Of a DNA stretch of 64,000 nt, positions 56,091-64,000 are shown piece after piece. The position numbers and the translations under genes are program-made. Numbering within the stretch: position 1 is the stretch's first letter; every line of letters starts with the position of its first letter. The stretch is from Muricoccus nepalensis (GTDB lineage Bacteria; Pseudomonadota; Alphaproteobacteria; Acetobacterales; Acetobacteraceae): assembly GCF_006438825.1 (NCBI RefSeq), contig NZ_RCZP01000001.1:63056-127055 (forward strand), written 5' to 3'. The notes below the pieces were generated by a model, which worked only from the letters and a program-made list of their open reading frames with translations, did no database searches and was not told the DNA's origin.

Positions 56091-57140
56091 ATGGCCGTCC
56101 GCGTACGGCCCCTGGACCCCGCGAGCGAGGGTGCCTGGGACGCCTTCGTCCGTGCCCGTCCCGAGGCCGGCTTCTTCCATCTTTCGGCCTGGGCCCGCGT
56201 CATCGAGGGGGCCTTCCGTCACAAGACCCACTTCGCCCTGGCCGAGCAGGACGGCGCCATCGTGGGCGTGCTGCCGCTCGCCCGGATGAAGACCGCCCTC
56301 TTCGGCGACCTGCTCGCCTCCACCCCCTTCTGCGTCTATGGCGGGCCGGTGGCGGCGACGCCCGAGGCGGCCGAGGCGCTGGAGGCGCACGCGATCGAGC
56401 TTCACCGCTCGACCGGCGCCGCCTGCCTCGAGTTCCGCCACCTCCGCCTGCCCGTGCCGGACCCGGCCGAGCGCGGCTGGGGCATGCGGCCGCCGCTCTA
56501 CTGGACCTTCCGCAAGCCGATCACGGGCGATACGGAGGCCGACATGAAGGCCATCCCGCGCAAGCAGCGGGCCATGGTGCGGAAGGGCATCTCGAACGGG
56601 CTGACCTCGGTCTCGAACGGCGACATCGACGCGCTGCACCGGGTCTACGCGGAGAGCGTCCGTAACCTCGGCAGCCCCGTCTTCCCGCGCCGCTACTTCA
56701 AGGCGCTGGCCGCCGCCTTCCCGGAGGAGCACGACGTGACCACCGTGCTGCACGAGGGGCGGCCGGTCGCCTCCGTGCTGAACTTCCACTTCCGCGAGGA
56801 GGTGCTGCCCTATTACGGCGGCGGCACCGGGGAGGCCCGGAGCCTCGCCGCCAATGACTTCATGTACTGGGAGGTGATCCGCCGCGCGGGCGCCGAGCGC
56901 GGCGCGCGGCTCTTCGACTTCGGGCGCAGCAAGTCCGAGACGGGCGCCTTCTCCTTCAAGAAGAACTGGGGCTTCGAGCCGACGCCGCTGCACTACGCCT
57001 ACCGGCTGCGGCCGGGCGCGACCTTGCCCGAGAACAACCCGAAGAACCCGCGCTACGCGGCGATGATCAAGGTTTGGAAGCGTCTGCCCCTGCCGGTCGC
57101 GAACCTCCTGGGCCCGCCGCTCACGCGCGGGCTGGGCTGA
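56091..57140 (+). CDS. XrtA-associated FemAB-family (GNAT-like) protein
   Basis: 349 residues with two GNAT-like halves. The FemAB region includes PRKQRAMVRKGISNG, RNLGSPVFPRRYFKALAAAF, VLNFHFREEVLPYYGGG and the closing DFGRSKSETGAFSFKKNWGFE. FemAB enzymes transfer aminoacyl groups from tRNA; in XrtA loci (TIGR03019, from memory) the acceptor could be an amino sugar exposed by the deacetylase encoded just upstream. That pairing is inferred from context. Four bases before the next gene. Confidence 0.88.
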   Translation: MAVRVRPLDPASEGAWDAFVRARPEAGFFHLSAWARVIEGAFRHKTHFALAEQDGAIVGVLPLARMKTALFGDLLASTPFCVYGGPVAATPEAAEALEAHAIELHRSTGAACLEFRHLRLPVPDPAERGWGMRPPLYWTFRKPITGDTEADMKAIPRKQRAMVRKGISNGLTSVSNGDIDALHRVYAESVRNLGSPVFPRRYFKALAAAFPEEHDVTTVLHEGRPVASVLNFHFREEVLPYYGGGTGEARSLAANDFMYWEVIRRAGAERGARLFDFGRSKSETGAFSFKKNWGFEPTPLHYAYRLRPGATLPENNPKNPRYAAMIKVWKRLPLPVANLLGPPLTRGLG

Positions 57141-57144
57141 GGCC

Positions 57145-58368
57145 ATGACGGGCCGCCTTCTCTTCCTCGGCCACCGCATCCCCTACCCGCCGGAGAAGGG
57201 GGAGAAGATCCGCGCCTGGCACATCCTCGACCACCTCGCCGAGAGCTGGGACGTGGAGCTGGGCTGCCTCGTGGACGACCCGGCCGACCTCGACCACCTC
57301 GGCGCGCTGAAGGCGCGCTGCTCGGCGGTGGAGTGGCGGGCGGTGAACCGGCGAACGCAGGGGAGGCGCGCGGTGACCGCGCTCCGGCCCGGCCTGCCGC
57401 TCACCCTCGGCTGGTTCCACGAGCCCGGGCTGAGCGCCTGGGCCCGCGGCGGGCTGGAGGCGGGGCGCTACGGGGCGGTCTTCGTCTACTCCTCGGCCAT
57501 GGCGCCCTACGCGATGGGGCCTGCCCCGCGCGGGCCCGCGCCGAGGCGCGTGCTCGACATGGTGGACGTCGATTCCGAGAAGTGGCGCGCCTACGCCAAG
57601 GGCGCCGGGCTGCCGATGGGCCCGGTCTGGGCGCGGGAGGCGCGGACCCTCCTCTCCTTCGAGCGCCGGGCCGCGGCCGCCTTCGACCTCACGCTCTTCG
57701 TCTCGCAGGCCGAGCGGGACCGCTTCGTCGAGCTCGCGCCCGAGGCCGCGCCGCGCGCCGACTGGCTCGAGAACGGCGTGGACCTCGGCCGCTTCGACCC
57801 CTCGATCCCCCAGGCGCGCCCCTTCGGCCCGGCGCCGGCGATCGTCTTCACGGGCACGATGGACTACCGGCCGAACGTGGAGGCCGTGGCCTGGTTCGCG
57901 CAGGAGGTCATGCCGATCCTGCGGCGGCGGGACCCGGCGCCCGAGTTCCACATCGTCGGCGCCAACCCGGCGCCCGCGGTGGCGGCCCTGGCCGCGCTGC
58001 CGGGCGTGAACGTCACCGGCCGCGTGCCGGACGTGCGGCCCTACCTTGCCCATGCCGACGTGGCCGTGGCCCCGCTGCGGATCGCGCGCGGCATCCAGAA
58101 CAAGGTGTTGGAGGCCATGTCCATGGCGCGTCCGGTCGTCGCCTCGCCCCAGGCGCATGAGGGGGTCCGGGCGCGGGCCGGCCAGGACCTGCTCGTGGCC
58201 GACGGCGCCGAGGAGACGGCAGCGCGCGTGGCGGAGGTGCTCGACGGCGCCCATCCCGGCCTCGGCGCGGCGGCTCGGGCGGCGGTGCTCGGCACCTATC
58301 CCTGGTCGGTGACGCTGTCCCGGCTCGACGCCATGATGGGGAGCGGCCTGCGGGCCGCGGCCGAATGA
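57145..58368 (+). CDS. XrtA-associated GT4 glycosyltransferase (TIGR03087-like)
   Basis: 407 residues. It opens GRLLFLGHRIPYPPEKGEKIRAWHIL, the hallmark of the stp1 glycosyltransferases of PEP-CTERM systems, and has the FTGTMDYRPNVEAV and RIARGIQNKVLEAMSMARPVVASP donor-site block, in which the family uses an ARGIQNKVLEAM variant of the E-x7-E region. It adds a sugar to the EPS repeat. ATGA overlap with xrtA shows coupling to the exosortase. Confidence 0.9.
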   Translation: MTGRLLFLGHRIPYPPEKGEKIRAWHILDHLAESWDVELGCLVDDPADLDHLGALKARCSAVEWRAVNRRTQGRRAVTALRPGLPLTLGWFHEPGLSAWARGGLEAGRYGAVFVYSSAMAPYAMGPAPRGPAPRRVLDMVDVDSEKWRAYAKGAGLPMGPVWAREARTLLSFERRAAAAFDLTLFVSQAERDRFVELAPEAAPRADWLENGVDLGRFDPSIPQARPFGPAPAIVFTGTMDYRPNVEAVAWFAQEVMPILRRRDPAPEFHIVGANPAPAVAALAALPGVNVTGRVPDVRPYLAHADVAVAPLRIARGIQNKVLEAMSMARPVVASPQAHEGVRARAGQDLLVADGAEETAARVAEVLDGAHPGLGAAARAAVLGTYPWSVTLSRLDAMMGSGLRAAAE

Positions 58369-59852
58369 ACGCGGTCCCGCGCGGGCTCGCCGTTCCCGTC
58401 GCCCAGCGCGCGGGCTGGTCGGCCACGCTGGTCGCGCTCGGCCTGCTGCTCGGCCTCTTCGGCTTCCTCTTCCGGGAGGAGATCCTGGCGGCCGTCCGCA
58501 CCTGGGAGAGCTCCACCGCCTACAACCACTGCTGGCTGGTGCTGCCGGTGGCCGCCTGGCTTGCCTGGGTGCGCCGCGACCGCCTGGCGGTGCTGCGCCC
58601 CGCCCCCTCCCCCCTGCTCGCGCTGCTTATCCTCCCGCCCACCGCGCTCTGGCTTGTCTCGGAGCGGATGGGGATCATGGAGGGGCGGCAGTTCGCGGCC
58701 ATCGGCATCCTGTGGGGCATGGCGCTCGGCCTGCTGGGCTGGCGGCTCTGCCGGGCCATGGCGGCGCCGCTGCTCTACCTCGTCTTCCTGGTTCCCTTCG
58801 GCGCCTTCGCCACGCCGCTGCTGCAATCCGTAACCGCCCATTTCATCGAGCTCGGTCTGCGGCTGCTCGGCATTCCCCACTACATCGACAGCTTCATCAT
58901 CGAGACGCCCGCCGGCACCTTCCTCGTGGCCGAGGCCTGCGCGGGGCTTCGCTTCCTCGTGGCGGCCCTCGCCTTCGGGGCGCTCTACGCCGTGACGCTG
59001 TTCCGCAGCCCGGGGCGCCGGCTCGCGGTCTTCGCGGCCGCCGTGATCGTGCCGATTCTGGCCAACGGCCTCCGCGCGCTGGGCATCGTCGTGATCGCGC
59101 AGCATCTCGGCTCCGCCGAGGCCGCCGCTGCCGACCACGTGGTCTACGGCTGGGGCTTCTTCTCGGTCGTCATCCTCCTGCTGACCCTGGCGGGCCTGCC
59201 CTTCCGCGAGGACGCGAACCCGGCCCCCGCGCCGGCGCTCCCCTCCCGGCGCGCGCCGGCCGGGGCCGCGGCGCTGGCGGTTGTGGCCGCGCTCGTGGCC
59301 CTCCTCGCCTCCGCCGGGCCCGGCCTGGCCGCGGTGCTGGACCGAGAGGGGGGCACGCCGCCGCTGTCGGGCACGCCGCGTCTCGCCCCCGTCCCGGGCT
59401 GCACCGAGGCCGCCGAGGGCGGGCTCGACTGCGGCACCGCCACTGTCAGCGCCCGGCTGCTCGTCTTCCCCGCGCGCAGCACCTGGGCCGGCGTCGCCGC
59501 CACGCGCCGGCGGCTGCTCGGCCACGACGACGAGGCCCTGACCTTCCGCATCCCGGCGGGCGCGGTGACCTGGGACGCGCGCGTGGCGGCGAAGACGACC
59601 GAGGCCGTCGCCGCCGCCGCCTGGCTGGACGGGCAGCCGGCCGGCGACGGGCTGCGCTCGCGCGCGGTCCAGGCGCTGAACAGCCTTCGCGGCAACGGCG
59701 GCCTGCCCGTGCTCCTCGCGATCACCCTGCAGCCGCGGGGCGAGGACGGGGCGGGACAGGCGGAGCGCCGCGCGCTGCTGACCAGCATCGCCGAGGCGCA
59801 GGTCGAGCTTGCCGCGAAGGCCGACGCGCTGTCGCACCGTCCGGGGAACTGA
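58365..59852 (+). CDS. xrtA: Exosortase A (XrtA/EpsH) with C-terminal EpsI-like domain
   Basis: 495 residues. Membrane-embedded cysteine protease/transpeptidase that recognises the C-terminal PEP-CTERM signal of exported proteins, cuts it and transfers the protein to an acceptor. Eight or so membrane helices (about 17-280) carry the catalytic set Cys192 (AEACAGLR), Arg237 (ANGLRALG) and His258 (ADHVVYGWG). After a helix near 300, a periplasmic domain of about 180 residues follows; its position corresponds to EpsI, but conservation looks low. It closes the ATGA-coupled run. Confidence 0.92.
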   Translation: MNAVPRGLAVPVAQRAGWSATLVALGLLLGLFGFLFREEILAAVRTWESSTAYNHCWLVLPVAAWLAWVRRDRLAVLRPAPSPLLALLILPPTALWLVSERMGIMEGRQFAAIGILWGMALGLLGWRLCRAMAAPLLYLVFLVPFGAFATPLLQSVTAHFIELGLRLLGIPHYIDSFIIETPAGTFLVAEACAGLRFLVAALAFGALYAVTLFRSPGRRLAVFAAAVIVPILANGLRALGIVVIAQHLGSAEAAAADHVVYGWGFFSVVILLLTLAGLPFREDANPAPAPALPSRRAPAGAAALAVVAALVALLASAGPGLAAVLDREGGTPPLSGTPRLAPVPGCTEAAEGGLDCGTATVSARLLVFPARSTWAGVAATRRRLLGHDDEALTFRIPAGAVTWDARVAAKTTEAVAAAAWLDGQPAGDGLRSRAVQALNSLRGNGGLPVLLAITLQPRGEDGAGQAERRALLTSIAEAQVELAAKADALSHRPGN

Positions 59853-60114
59853 CCCCCGTGCCGGCGATGCCCGCAGGCCACGTCCGCCAGCGCCCCCTCT
59901 TCCCGCGCGCCCAAGTCGCGGGGCTCCGCGATGCCGTGAAGCCCGGTCCGCGGTCGCGCGTTGCCCTCGCTGTCGGCTCACCCCGCCCTCCGGGACGGGA
60001 GGATCGACCGCGCGCCCGGGCATCCCTCCCGCCGTGCCCCTCCCCGGGACCGGCGGTGACGTTCATCCTGGACGGGCGGCCCCGTCCCCTTCCTCGCGAC
60101 GAAAGGACCGGCGC
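59853..60114 (+). other. Non-coding gap between xrtA and the epimerase gene
   Basis: 262 bases with no supported gene. A GC-rich imperfect stem (GGGAGGAT near 59998-60005 with ATCCCTCCC near 60023-60031) may end xrtA transcripts, without a T run. GAAAGGA 7 bases before the next ATG is its ribosome binding site. Confidence 0.3.
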
Positions 60115-61233
60115 ATGGCGACCTACCTCCTGACCGGCGGCTGCGGCTTCATCGGGTCGCATCTCGCCGAGGCCCTTCTCGCCCGCGGCCACGCCGTGCG
60201 CGTGCTGGACGACCTGTCGACGGGCAAGATGGAGAACCTCCGGCCCGGCGCCACCCTCGTGCGCGGTGACGTCTCCGACGCCGCCGCGGTGCGGGCGGCG
60301 ATGGAGGGCGTGGACGGGTGCTTCCACCTTGCTGCCATCGCTTCCGTGGAGCGGGGGGTGCGCGAGCTTCTCGCGACGCACCGCGTGAACCTCTCCGGCA
60401 CCCTGGCCGTCTTCGACGCGGCCGCGCCGCGGCGGCTGCCGGTGGTCTACGCCTCCTCCGCCGCCGCCTACGGCGACGCGGGCCCGCTGCCGCTCGAGGA
60501 GACGACCTACCCGCGGCCGCTCTCGGCCTATGGCGCGGACAAGCTCGGCTGCGAGCAGCACGCGCGGGCCGCGGGGCAGGTCCACGGCCTGCCGAGCTGC
60601 GGCCTGCGCTTCTTCAACGTGTTCGGCCCCCGCCAGGACCCGAAGTCGCCCTATTCGGGCGTCATCTCGATCTTCTGCGACCGCCTGTCGCGCGGCGAGG
60701 GCGTCGACGTCTACGGCGACGGGGAGCAGACGCGCGACTTCATCTTCGTCGCGGACGTTGTGGCGGCGCTGCTGGCCGCCATGGACAAGGCCTCGCCCGA
60801 GGCGCCCGTGATGAACGTCTGCACGGGGGAGCCGACCTCGGTGCGCACCCTGGCCGAGACGATCGCCTCCCTCTGCGGGGTCGCGCTCGACCTCCGGAGC
60901 AAGCCGGCGCGGCTGGGCGAGATCCGCCACTCGCTCGGCAGCCGGGCGAGGGCGAAGGCCGCGCTCGGCCTCGGGACGCCCGTCCCCCTCCGCGACGGCC
61001 TGGCCGCTACCCTGGACTGGATGAAGACGGCGGGGGCGGCGCCGGGCTATTCAAGCAGCCACCCGACGAACCAGGCGATGCCCGCCCAGAGCAGCACGGA
61101 GACGCCGACGATGACGAGCGTGGCGAGCGGCCACCCGAACCGCGCCGAGGGCAGCGCCGCCCCGGACGGGCGGAGCGACGCGGCGGGCACGCCGGCCTCC
61201 TCGCCGGAGACCGCCTTGGGCTTGGTCAGATAG
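60115..61233 (+). CDS. NAD-dependent nucleotide-sugar epimerase (GalE/WbpP-like)
   Basis: 372 residues. NAD motif GGCGFIG at 8-14, catalytic Ser114-Ser115 (YASSAAAYG) and Tyr139/Lys143 (AYGADK), and FFNVFGPRQDP followed by DGEQTRDFIFVADVV. This is a UDP-hexose epimerase/dehydratase of the extended SDR type, closest in style to UDP-GlcNAc/glucuronate epimerases. The enzyme fold ends near residue 311; the last 61 residues are Ser/Thr/Pro-rich and lie exactly opposite a small membrane-protein gene on the other strand, so the true C-terminus may be earlier or the tail non-functional. It supplies EPS precursor. Confidence 0.85.
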   Translation: MATYLLTGGCGFIGSHLAEALLARGHAVRVLDDLSTGKMENLRPGATLVRGDVSDAAAVRAAMEGVDGCFHLAAIASVERGVRELLATHRVNLSGTLAVFDAAAPRRLPVVYASSAAAYGDAGPLPLEETTYPRPLSAYGADKLGCEQHARAAGQVHGLPSCGLRFFNVFGPRQDPKSPYSGVISIFCDRLSRGEGVDVYGDGEQTRDFIFVADVVAALLAAMDKASPEAPVMNVCTGEPTSVRTLAETIASLCGVALDLRSKPARLGEIRHSLGSRARAKAALGLGTPVPLRDGLAATLDWMKTAGAAPGYSSSHPTNQAMPAQSSTETPTMTSVASGHPNRAEGSAAPDGRSDAAGTPASSPETALGLVR

Positions 61234-61322
61234 TGAGCCTTCACCGGAGCTTTTCTCCCTGCGCGCCGGGCGGACGCCCCTCCGGCGGCGACTCGGGCCG
61301 CCAATCGCCGCTTCGTGTGCAT
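61047..61322 (-). CDS. Small membrane protein, antisense to the epimerase tail
   Basis: 91 residues. A basic N-terminal half (MHTKRRLAAR, KAPVKAHYLTKPKAV) is followed by a clear membrane helix near the end (FGWPLATLVIVGVSVLLWAGIAWFVGWLL). A helix this regular is unlikely on the shadow strand of a coding gene, whereas the epimerase frame opposite is low-complexity, so I take this as real. GAGG precedes the ATG by about 10 bases. Family unknown; tail-anchored-like topology. It overlaps the epimerase gene by 187 bases. Confidence 0.5.
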   Translation of the reverse strand: MHTKRRLAARVAAGGASARRAGRKAPVKAHYLTKPKAVSGEEAGVPAASLRPSGAALPSARFGWPLATLVIVGVSVLLWAGIAWFVGWLLE

Positions 61323-61337
61323 CAAGTCGCCGCCTCG

Positions 61338-61348
61338 GACGTTACGTC
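61338..61348. promoter_or_regulatory. Palindrome between divergent genes
   Basis: GACGT-T-ACGTC, a perfect palindrome, lies between the small membrane-protein gene and the rightward amidotransferase gene. A weak sigma-70 pair overlaps it (TTACGT at 61342-61347, AATAGT at 61364-61369, 16-base spacing). Possible operator. Confidence 0.3.
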
Positions 61349-61441
61349 AACATTCCGGTTCCGAATAGTTAAGGCAAAGGGCGGAGAAGTGGCGGTCCTG
61401 CCGTCCGGCCGCACCGCGCCGATTCCTGGAGGGCTTCTCTG

Positions 61442-63376
61442 ATGTGCGGCATCGTCGGCCTGTTCAGCCCCGGCTTCCGCGCCCTGCCCGAGGGCGCGGA
61501 CCTGCGGCGCATGGCCGATGCGCTGCGCCACCGCGGCCCGGACGGCGCCGGCTACCACGAGGAGCCCGGGCTCGGGCTCGGCCACCGGCGGCTGGCGATC
61601 GTCGACCTCGGCGGCGGCGCCCAGCCGATGGCGACCCCCGACGGCGGGGTGGTCATCTCCTTTAACGGCGAGATCTACAACCACCTGGCCCTCCGGCGGG
61701 AGCTGGAGGCGGCCGGCCACCGCTTCCGCACGCATTCCGACACGGAGGCCATCCTCCACGCCTGGACGCAGTGGGGCACGGGCTGCCTGGAGCGGCTGAA
61801 CGGCATGTTCGCCTTCGCCCTCTGGGACCGGGCGCAGGGCAAGCTGCTGCTCGCGCGCGACCGGCTGGGCGAGAAGCCGCTTCTCTACCTGCGGCGGCCC
61901 GCGGGCGGGATCGCCTTCTCCTCGGAGCTCGGCGCGCTGCTCGCCCTGCCCGACGTGCGGCGGCGGCTCGACCCGGCGGCGGTGGAGGACTTCCTCGCCC
62001 TCGGCTACGTGCCCGACCCCCACTGCATCTACCAGGACATCCTGAAGCTGCCGGCCGCGCATTTCCTGCTGCTGAGCCAGGACGCCCCGCCCTCCGCCCC
62101 GCCGCCCCCACCCCAGGCCTACTGGCGCCCGCCGACCGCCGCCTCGGCGGCGCCGGCCGACGCGGTGGGTGACCTCGCGGGCCGGCTGCGGGCGAGCGTG
62201 CGGGACCGGCTGATGTCGGACGTGCCGCTCGGGGCCTTCCTCTCCGGCGGCGTCGATTCCGGCACCGTGGTCGCCATGGCGGCGGAGGCCTCGACCACGC
62301 CGCTGGCCACCTTCACGATGGGCTTCCCGGGTAGCGCGGACGAGCGGCCGCGGGCGGCGCAGATCGCCGAGGCGCACGGCACCCGCCACCACGCGGAGGT
62401 CGGCAGCGCCGACTATCTCGCCGCCGCGCGCCGCCAGGCCGCGATCTTCGGCGAGCCCTTCGGCGACCACTCCGCCGTGCCGACCCTCGCGGTCTGCGCC
62501 ATGGCCCGCAAGCACGTGACCGTCGCGCTGTCGGGCGACGGCGGCGACGAGGTCTTCGCGGGCTACCGGCGCTACCGCTTCCACACCCTGGCCGAGGCCG
62601 CGCGGCGGCTCCTGCCGGCCTCGCTCCGCCGGAGCGCCGTCGCGGGGCTCGCCCGCGCCTACCCGACCTTGGCACGCGCCCCGCGCTGGCTGCGCGCCAA
62701 GAGCACGCTGACGGAGCTGAGCCTCGACAGCGCGGCGGGCTACTACCGCACGGTCTGCAAGCTGCAGGACGAGCGGCGCCGCGCCCTGTTCTCCCCGGGC
62801 CTGCGGTCGGCGCTGGCCGGGCACGACCCCTCGGACCGCTTCGTGTCGCTCATGGCCGAGTGCGACCCGGACGAGCCGCTGCTGCAGGCGCAGTACGCAG
62901 ACCTCCACACCTACCTGCCCGGCGACATCCTGACGAAGGTGGACCGCACGAGCATGGCCGTCTCGCTCGAGGTGCGGCCGCCGCTGCTCGACCCGGACCT
63001 CGTCGGCTTCGGCCTCGCCCTGCCCGCCTCGCTCAAGCTGCGCGGCGGGGTCGGCAAGCAGCTCCTGCGGGAGGTGGCCGCGCCGCTGCTGCCGCCGGCG
63101 GTGCTCTCCGCCCCGAAGCAGGGCTTCGCGGACCGCATCGGCGACCAGTTCCGCAGCCGGGCCGCCGAGCTGCGCGCCCGCTTCGCCGGCGAGGCGATGA
63201 TGGATTCCGGCCTCTTCGACGGCGCCCGGCTCACGGCGCTCGTGGACGAGCACGAGACGGGGGGGGCCGATCACTCCCAGGCGCTGTGGCAGCTCCTCGT
63301 CTTCGAGGGGTTCCTGGCCGGCGAGGCGCCCGATCTCGGCGGCCTAGCGCGGGAGCGGGACGTGGTCCAGGCATGA
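61442..63376 (+). CDS. XrtA-associated asparagine synthase-like amidotransferase
   Basis: 644 residues. N-terminal glutaminase with nucleophile Cys2 (MCGIVGLF), then a PP-loop ATP pyrophosphatase domain with SGGVDS at 268-273 and LSGDGGDEVFAGYRR. Glutamine-derived ammonia is used to amidate a carboxylate, as in asparagine synthetase. In exosortase A loci the family (TIGR03108, from memory) is thought to amidate a sugar acid of the polymer; that is inference. AGGG precedes the ATG. It follows the epimerase by 208 bases, with a possible promoter in between. Confidence 0.9.
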   Translation: MCGIVGLFSPGFRALPEGADLRRMADALRHRGPDGAGYHEEPGLGLGHRRLAIVDLGGGAQPMATPDGGVVISFNGEIYNHLALRRELEAAGHRFRTHSDTEAILHAWTQWGTGCLERLNGMFAFALWDRAQGKLLLARDRLGEKPLLYLRRPAGGIAFSSELGALLALPDVRRRLDPAAVEDFLALGYVPDPHCIYQDILKLPAAHFLLLSQDAPPSAPPPPPQAYWRPPTAASAAPADAVGDLAGRLRASVRDRLMSDVPLGAFLSGGVDSGTVVAMAAEASTTPLATFTMGFPGSADERPRAAQIAEAHGTRHHAEVGSADYLAAARRQAAIFGEPFGDHSAVPTLAVCAMARKHVTVALSGDGGDEVFAGYRRYRFHTLAEAARRLLPASLRRSAVAGLARAYPTLARAPRWLRAKSTLTELSLDSAAGYYRTVCKLQDERRRALFSPGLRSALAGHDPSDRFVSLMAECDPDEPLLQAQYADLHTYLPGDILTKVDRTSMAVSLEVRPPLLDPDLVGFGLALPASLKLRGGVGKQLLREVAAPLLPPAVLSAPKQGFADRIGDQFRSRAAELRARFAGEAMMDSGLFDGARLTALVDEHETGGADHSQALWQLLVFEGFLAGEAPDLGGLARERDVVQA

Positions 63377-63473
63377 GCGAGGCGGCGCCGATCCATCGCG
63401 CGCGATGCTGCCGCCGCGCCGTCGTCCCGGCCGGTGGCGGGCGGGCGGGGCAGCCCCGGCCGTGGGCGGCGTG

Positions 63474-64000
63474 ATGGATTCCGTTCCGCAGAGGCCGCTC
63501 GCCGATTTCGGCAGACGGCAGGCCAGCACGCAGGACAGCGCGCCCTGGAGCGTCGCGATCTTCGCGCGCGACGAGGCGGACTCGCTCGGCCGCTGCTTCG
63601 AGGCGCTGTCGGTGGCCCTGGCAGGCGCGCGGGCGGAGGTGACCCTCGTGCTGAACGGCTCGAGCGACGGCTCGGAGGGGGTCGCGCCGGGGCTGATGCG
63701 CTCGGCCGGCCTCCAGGGGCGGGTCTGGTCCATCCGGCACGCCGACAAGTCCAACGCGATCAACCAGTATCTCCACCGGCTGCGGCCACCGGCGGAGATG
63801 CACGTCTTCCTCGACGCCTACGCCGCCGTGAAGCCCGACGCGCTGCGCCGCCTCGCGGCCCGGCTGGCGGCGGAGCCCCTGGCGCGCGCCGTCGCAGCGG
63901 TGCCGAGCTCGGGCCGCAGCGCCGCCGCCCTTCGCGCGGAGATGCTGCAATTCCCGGGGCTTCACGGCTCCCTCTTCGCGCTGCGTGGCAGCTTCGTGGA
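63474..64000 (+). CDS. GT2 glycosyltransferase, N-terminal part (cut by window edge)
   Basis: 175 codons are present, then the window ends. After about 25 disordered residues, WSVAIFARDEADSLGRCFEAL and TLVLNGSSDGSEGVA form the nucleotide-binding start of a GT-A fold, and KSNAINQYL is the third family block. The usual D-x-D metal motif appears as FLDAYAAVKPDAL, so Asp-Ala-Tyr stands in its place. No signal peptide. It is probably one more transferase of the EPS cluster. The start could also be the GTG one codon upstream. Confidence 0.75.
   Translation, partial: MDSVPQRPLADFGRRQASTQDSAPWSVAIFARDEADSLGRCFEALSVALAGARAEVTLVLNGSSDGSEGVAPGLMRSAGLQGRVWSIRHADKSNAINQYLHRLRPPAEMHVFLDAYAAVKPDALRRLAARLAAEPLARAVAAVPSSGRSAAALRAEMLQFPGLHGSLFALRGSFV

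Overview
The window is a very GC-rich (by eye above 70 %) stretch of bacterial chromosome with dense genes, third-codon-position GC bias and many GTG/TTG starts. Gene content (dapF-ftsY, rpmI-rplT-pheST, an XrtA-type exopolysaccharide locus, Bug-type binding protein, FATGUY-like response regulator) and protein style point to an alphaproteobacterium, most likely an Acetobacteraceae member near Roseomonas; this is inferred from the sequence, not checked against a database. I see no rRNA, tRNA, insertion sequence, prophage or CRISPR array.

Left part (1-13 kb): the start of an SGNH/GDSL hydrolase, galE divergent from a GT4 glycosyltransferase, a long protein of unknown function, a PcaF-type thiolase, an MFS transporter, a small GvpF/L-like unknown, the ugpAEC glycerol-3-phosphate type ABC transporter without its binding protein, and a TPR-glycosyltransferase fusion. 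Middle part (13-34 kb): a NUDIX hydrolase with a small exported protein; a six-gene minus-strand run (metallophosphoesterase, Ser/Thr kinase-USP fusion, dCMP deaminase, dapF, ftsY, creatininase family); rpmI-rplT-pheS-pheT behind a good sigma-70 promoter with three hairpins before pheS; an AhpD-like protein; a PadR/siderophore-interacting-protein pair resembling E. coli yqjI-yqjH with a long palindromic operator; lepA; a Bug protein; a single-domain response regulator; and xdhAB.

Right part (34-64 kb): one large exopolysaccharide / exosortase A (XrtA, EpsH) locus. It is organised around an AT-richer divergent control region (about 48.6-49.13 kb). Leftward run sugar transferase, PrsK histidine kinase, PrsR sigma-54 activator, PrsT TPR protein, O-antigen-ligase-like protein, a small membrane protein, a GT4 enzyme and a secreted RIFT-barrel (PcRGLX/YetA-like) protein, ending at a terminator before an AsmA protein. 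Rightward run the export lipoprotein, chain-length determinant, tyrosine kinase, outer-membrane barrel, ATPase, polysaccharide deacetylase, FemAB-like protein, glycosyltransferase and XrtA itself, mostly joined by GTGA/ATGA overlaps, followed by an NAD-dependent epimerase, an asparagine-synthase-like amidotransferase and a truncated GT2. Together these would build, polymerise, modify and export a polysaccharide, and process and anchor PEP-CTERM proteins; no PEP-CTERM substrate is encoded here.

The points most worth following are the palindromic operator of the PadR/SIP module, the antisense overlap between the epimerase tail and a small membrane-protein gene, the YetA-like protein in the EPS operon, the palindromes in the EPS control region, and the tandem hairpins before pheS.
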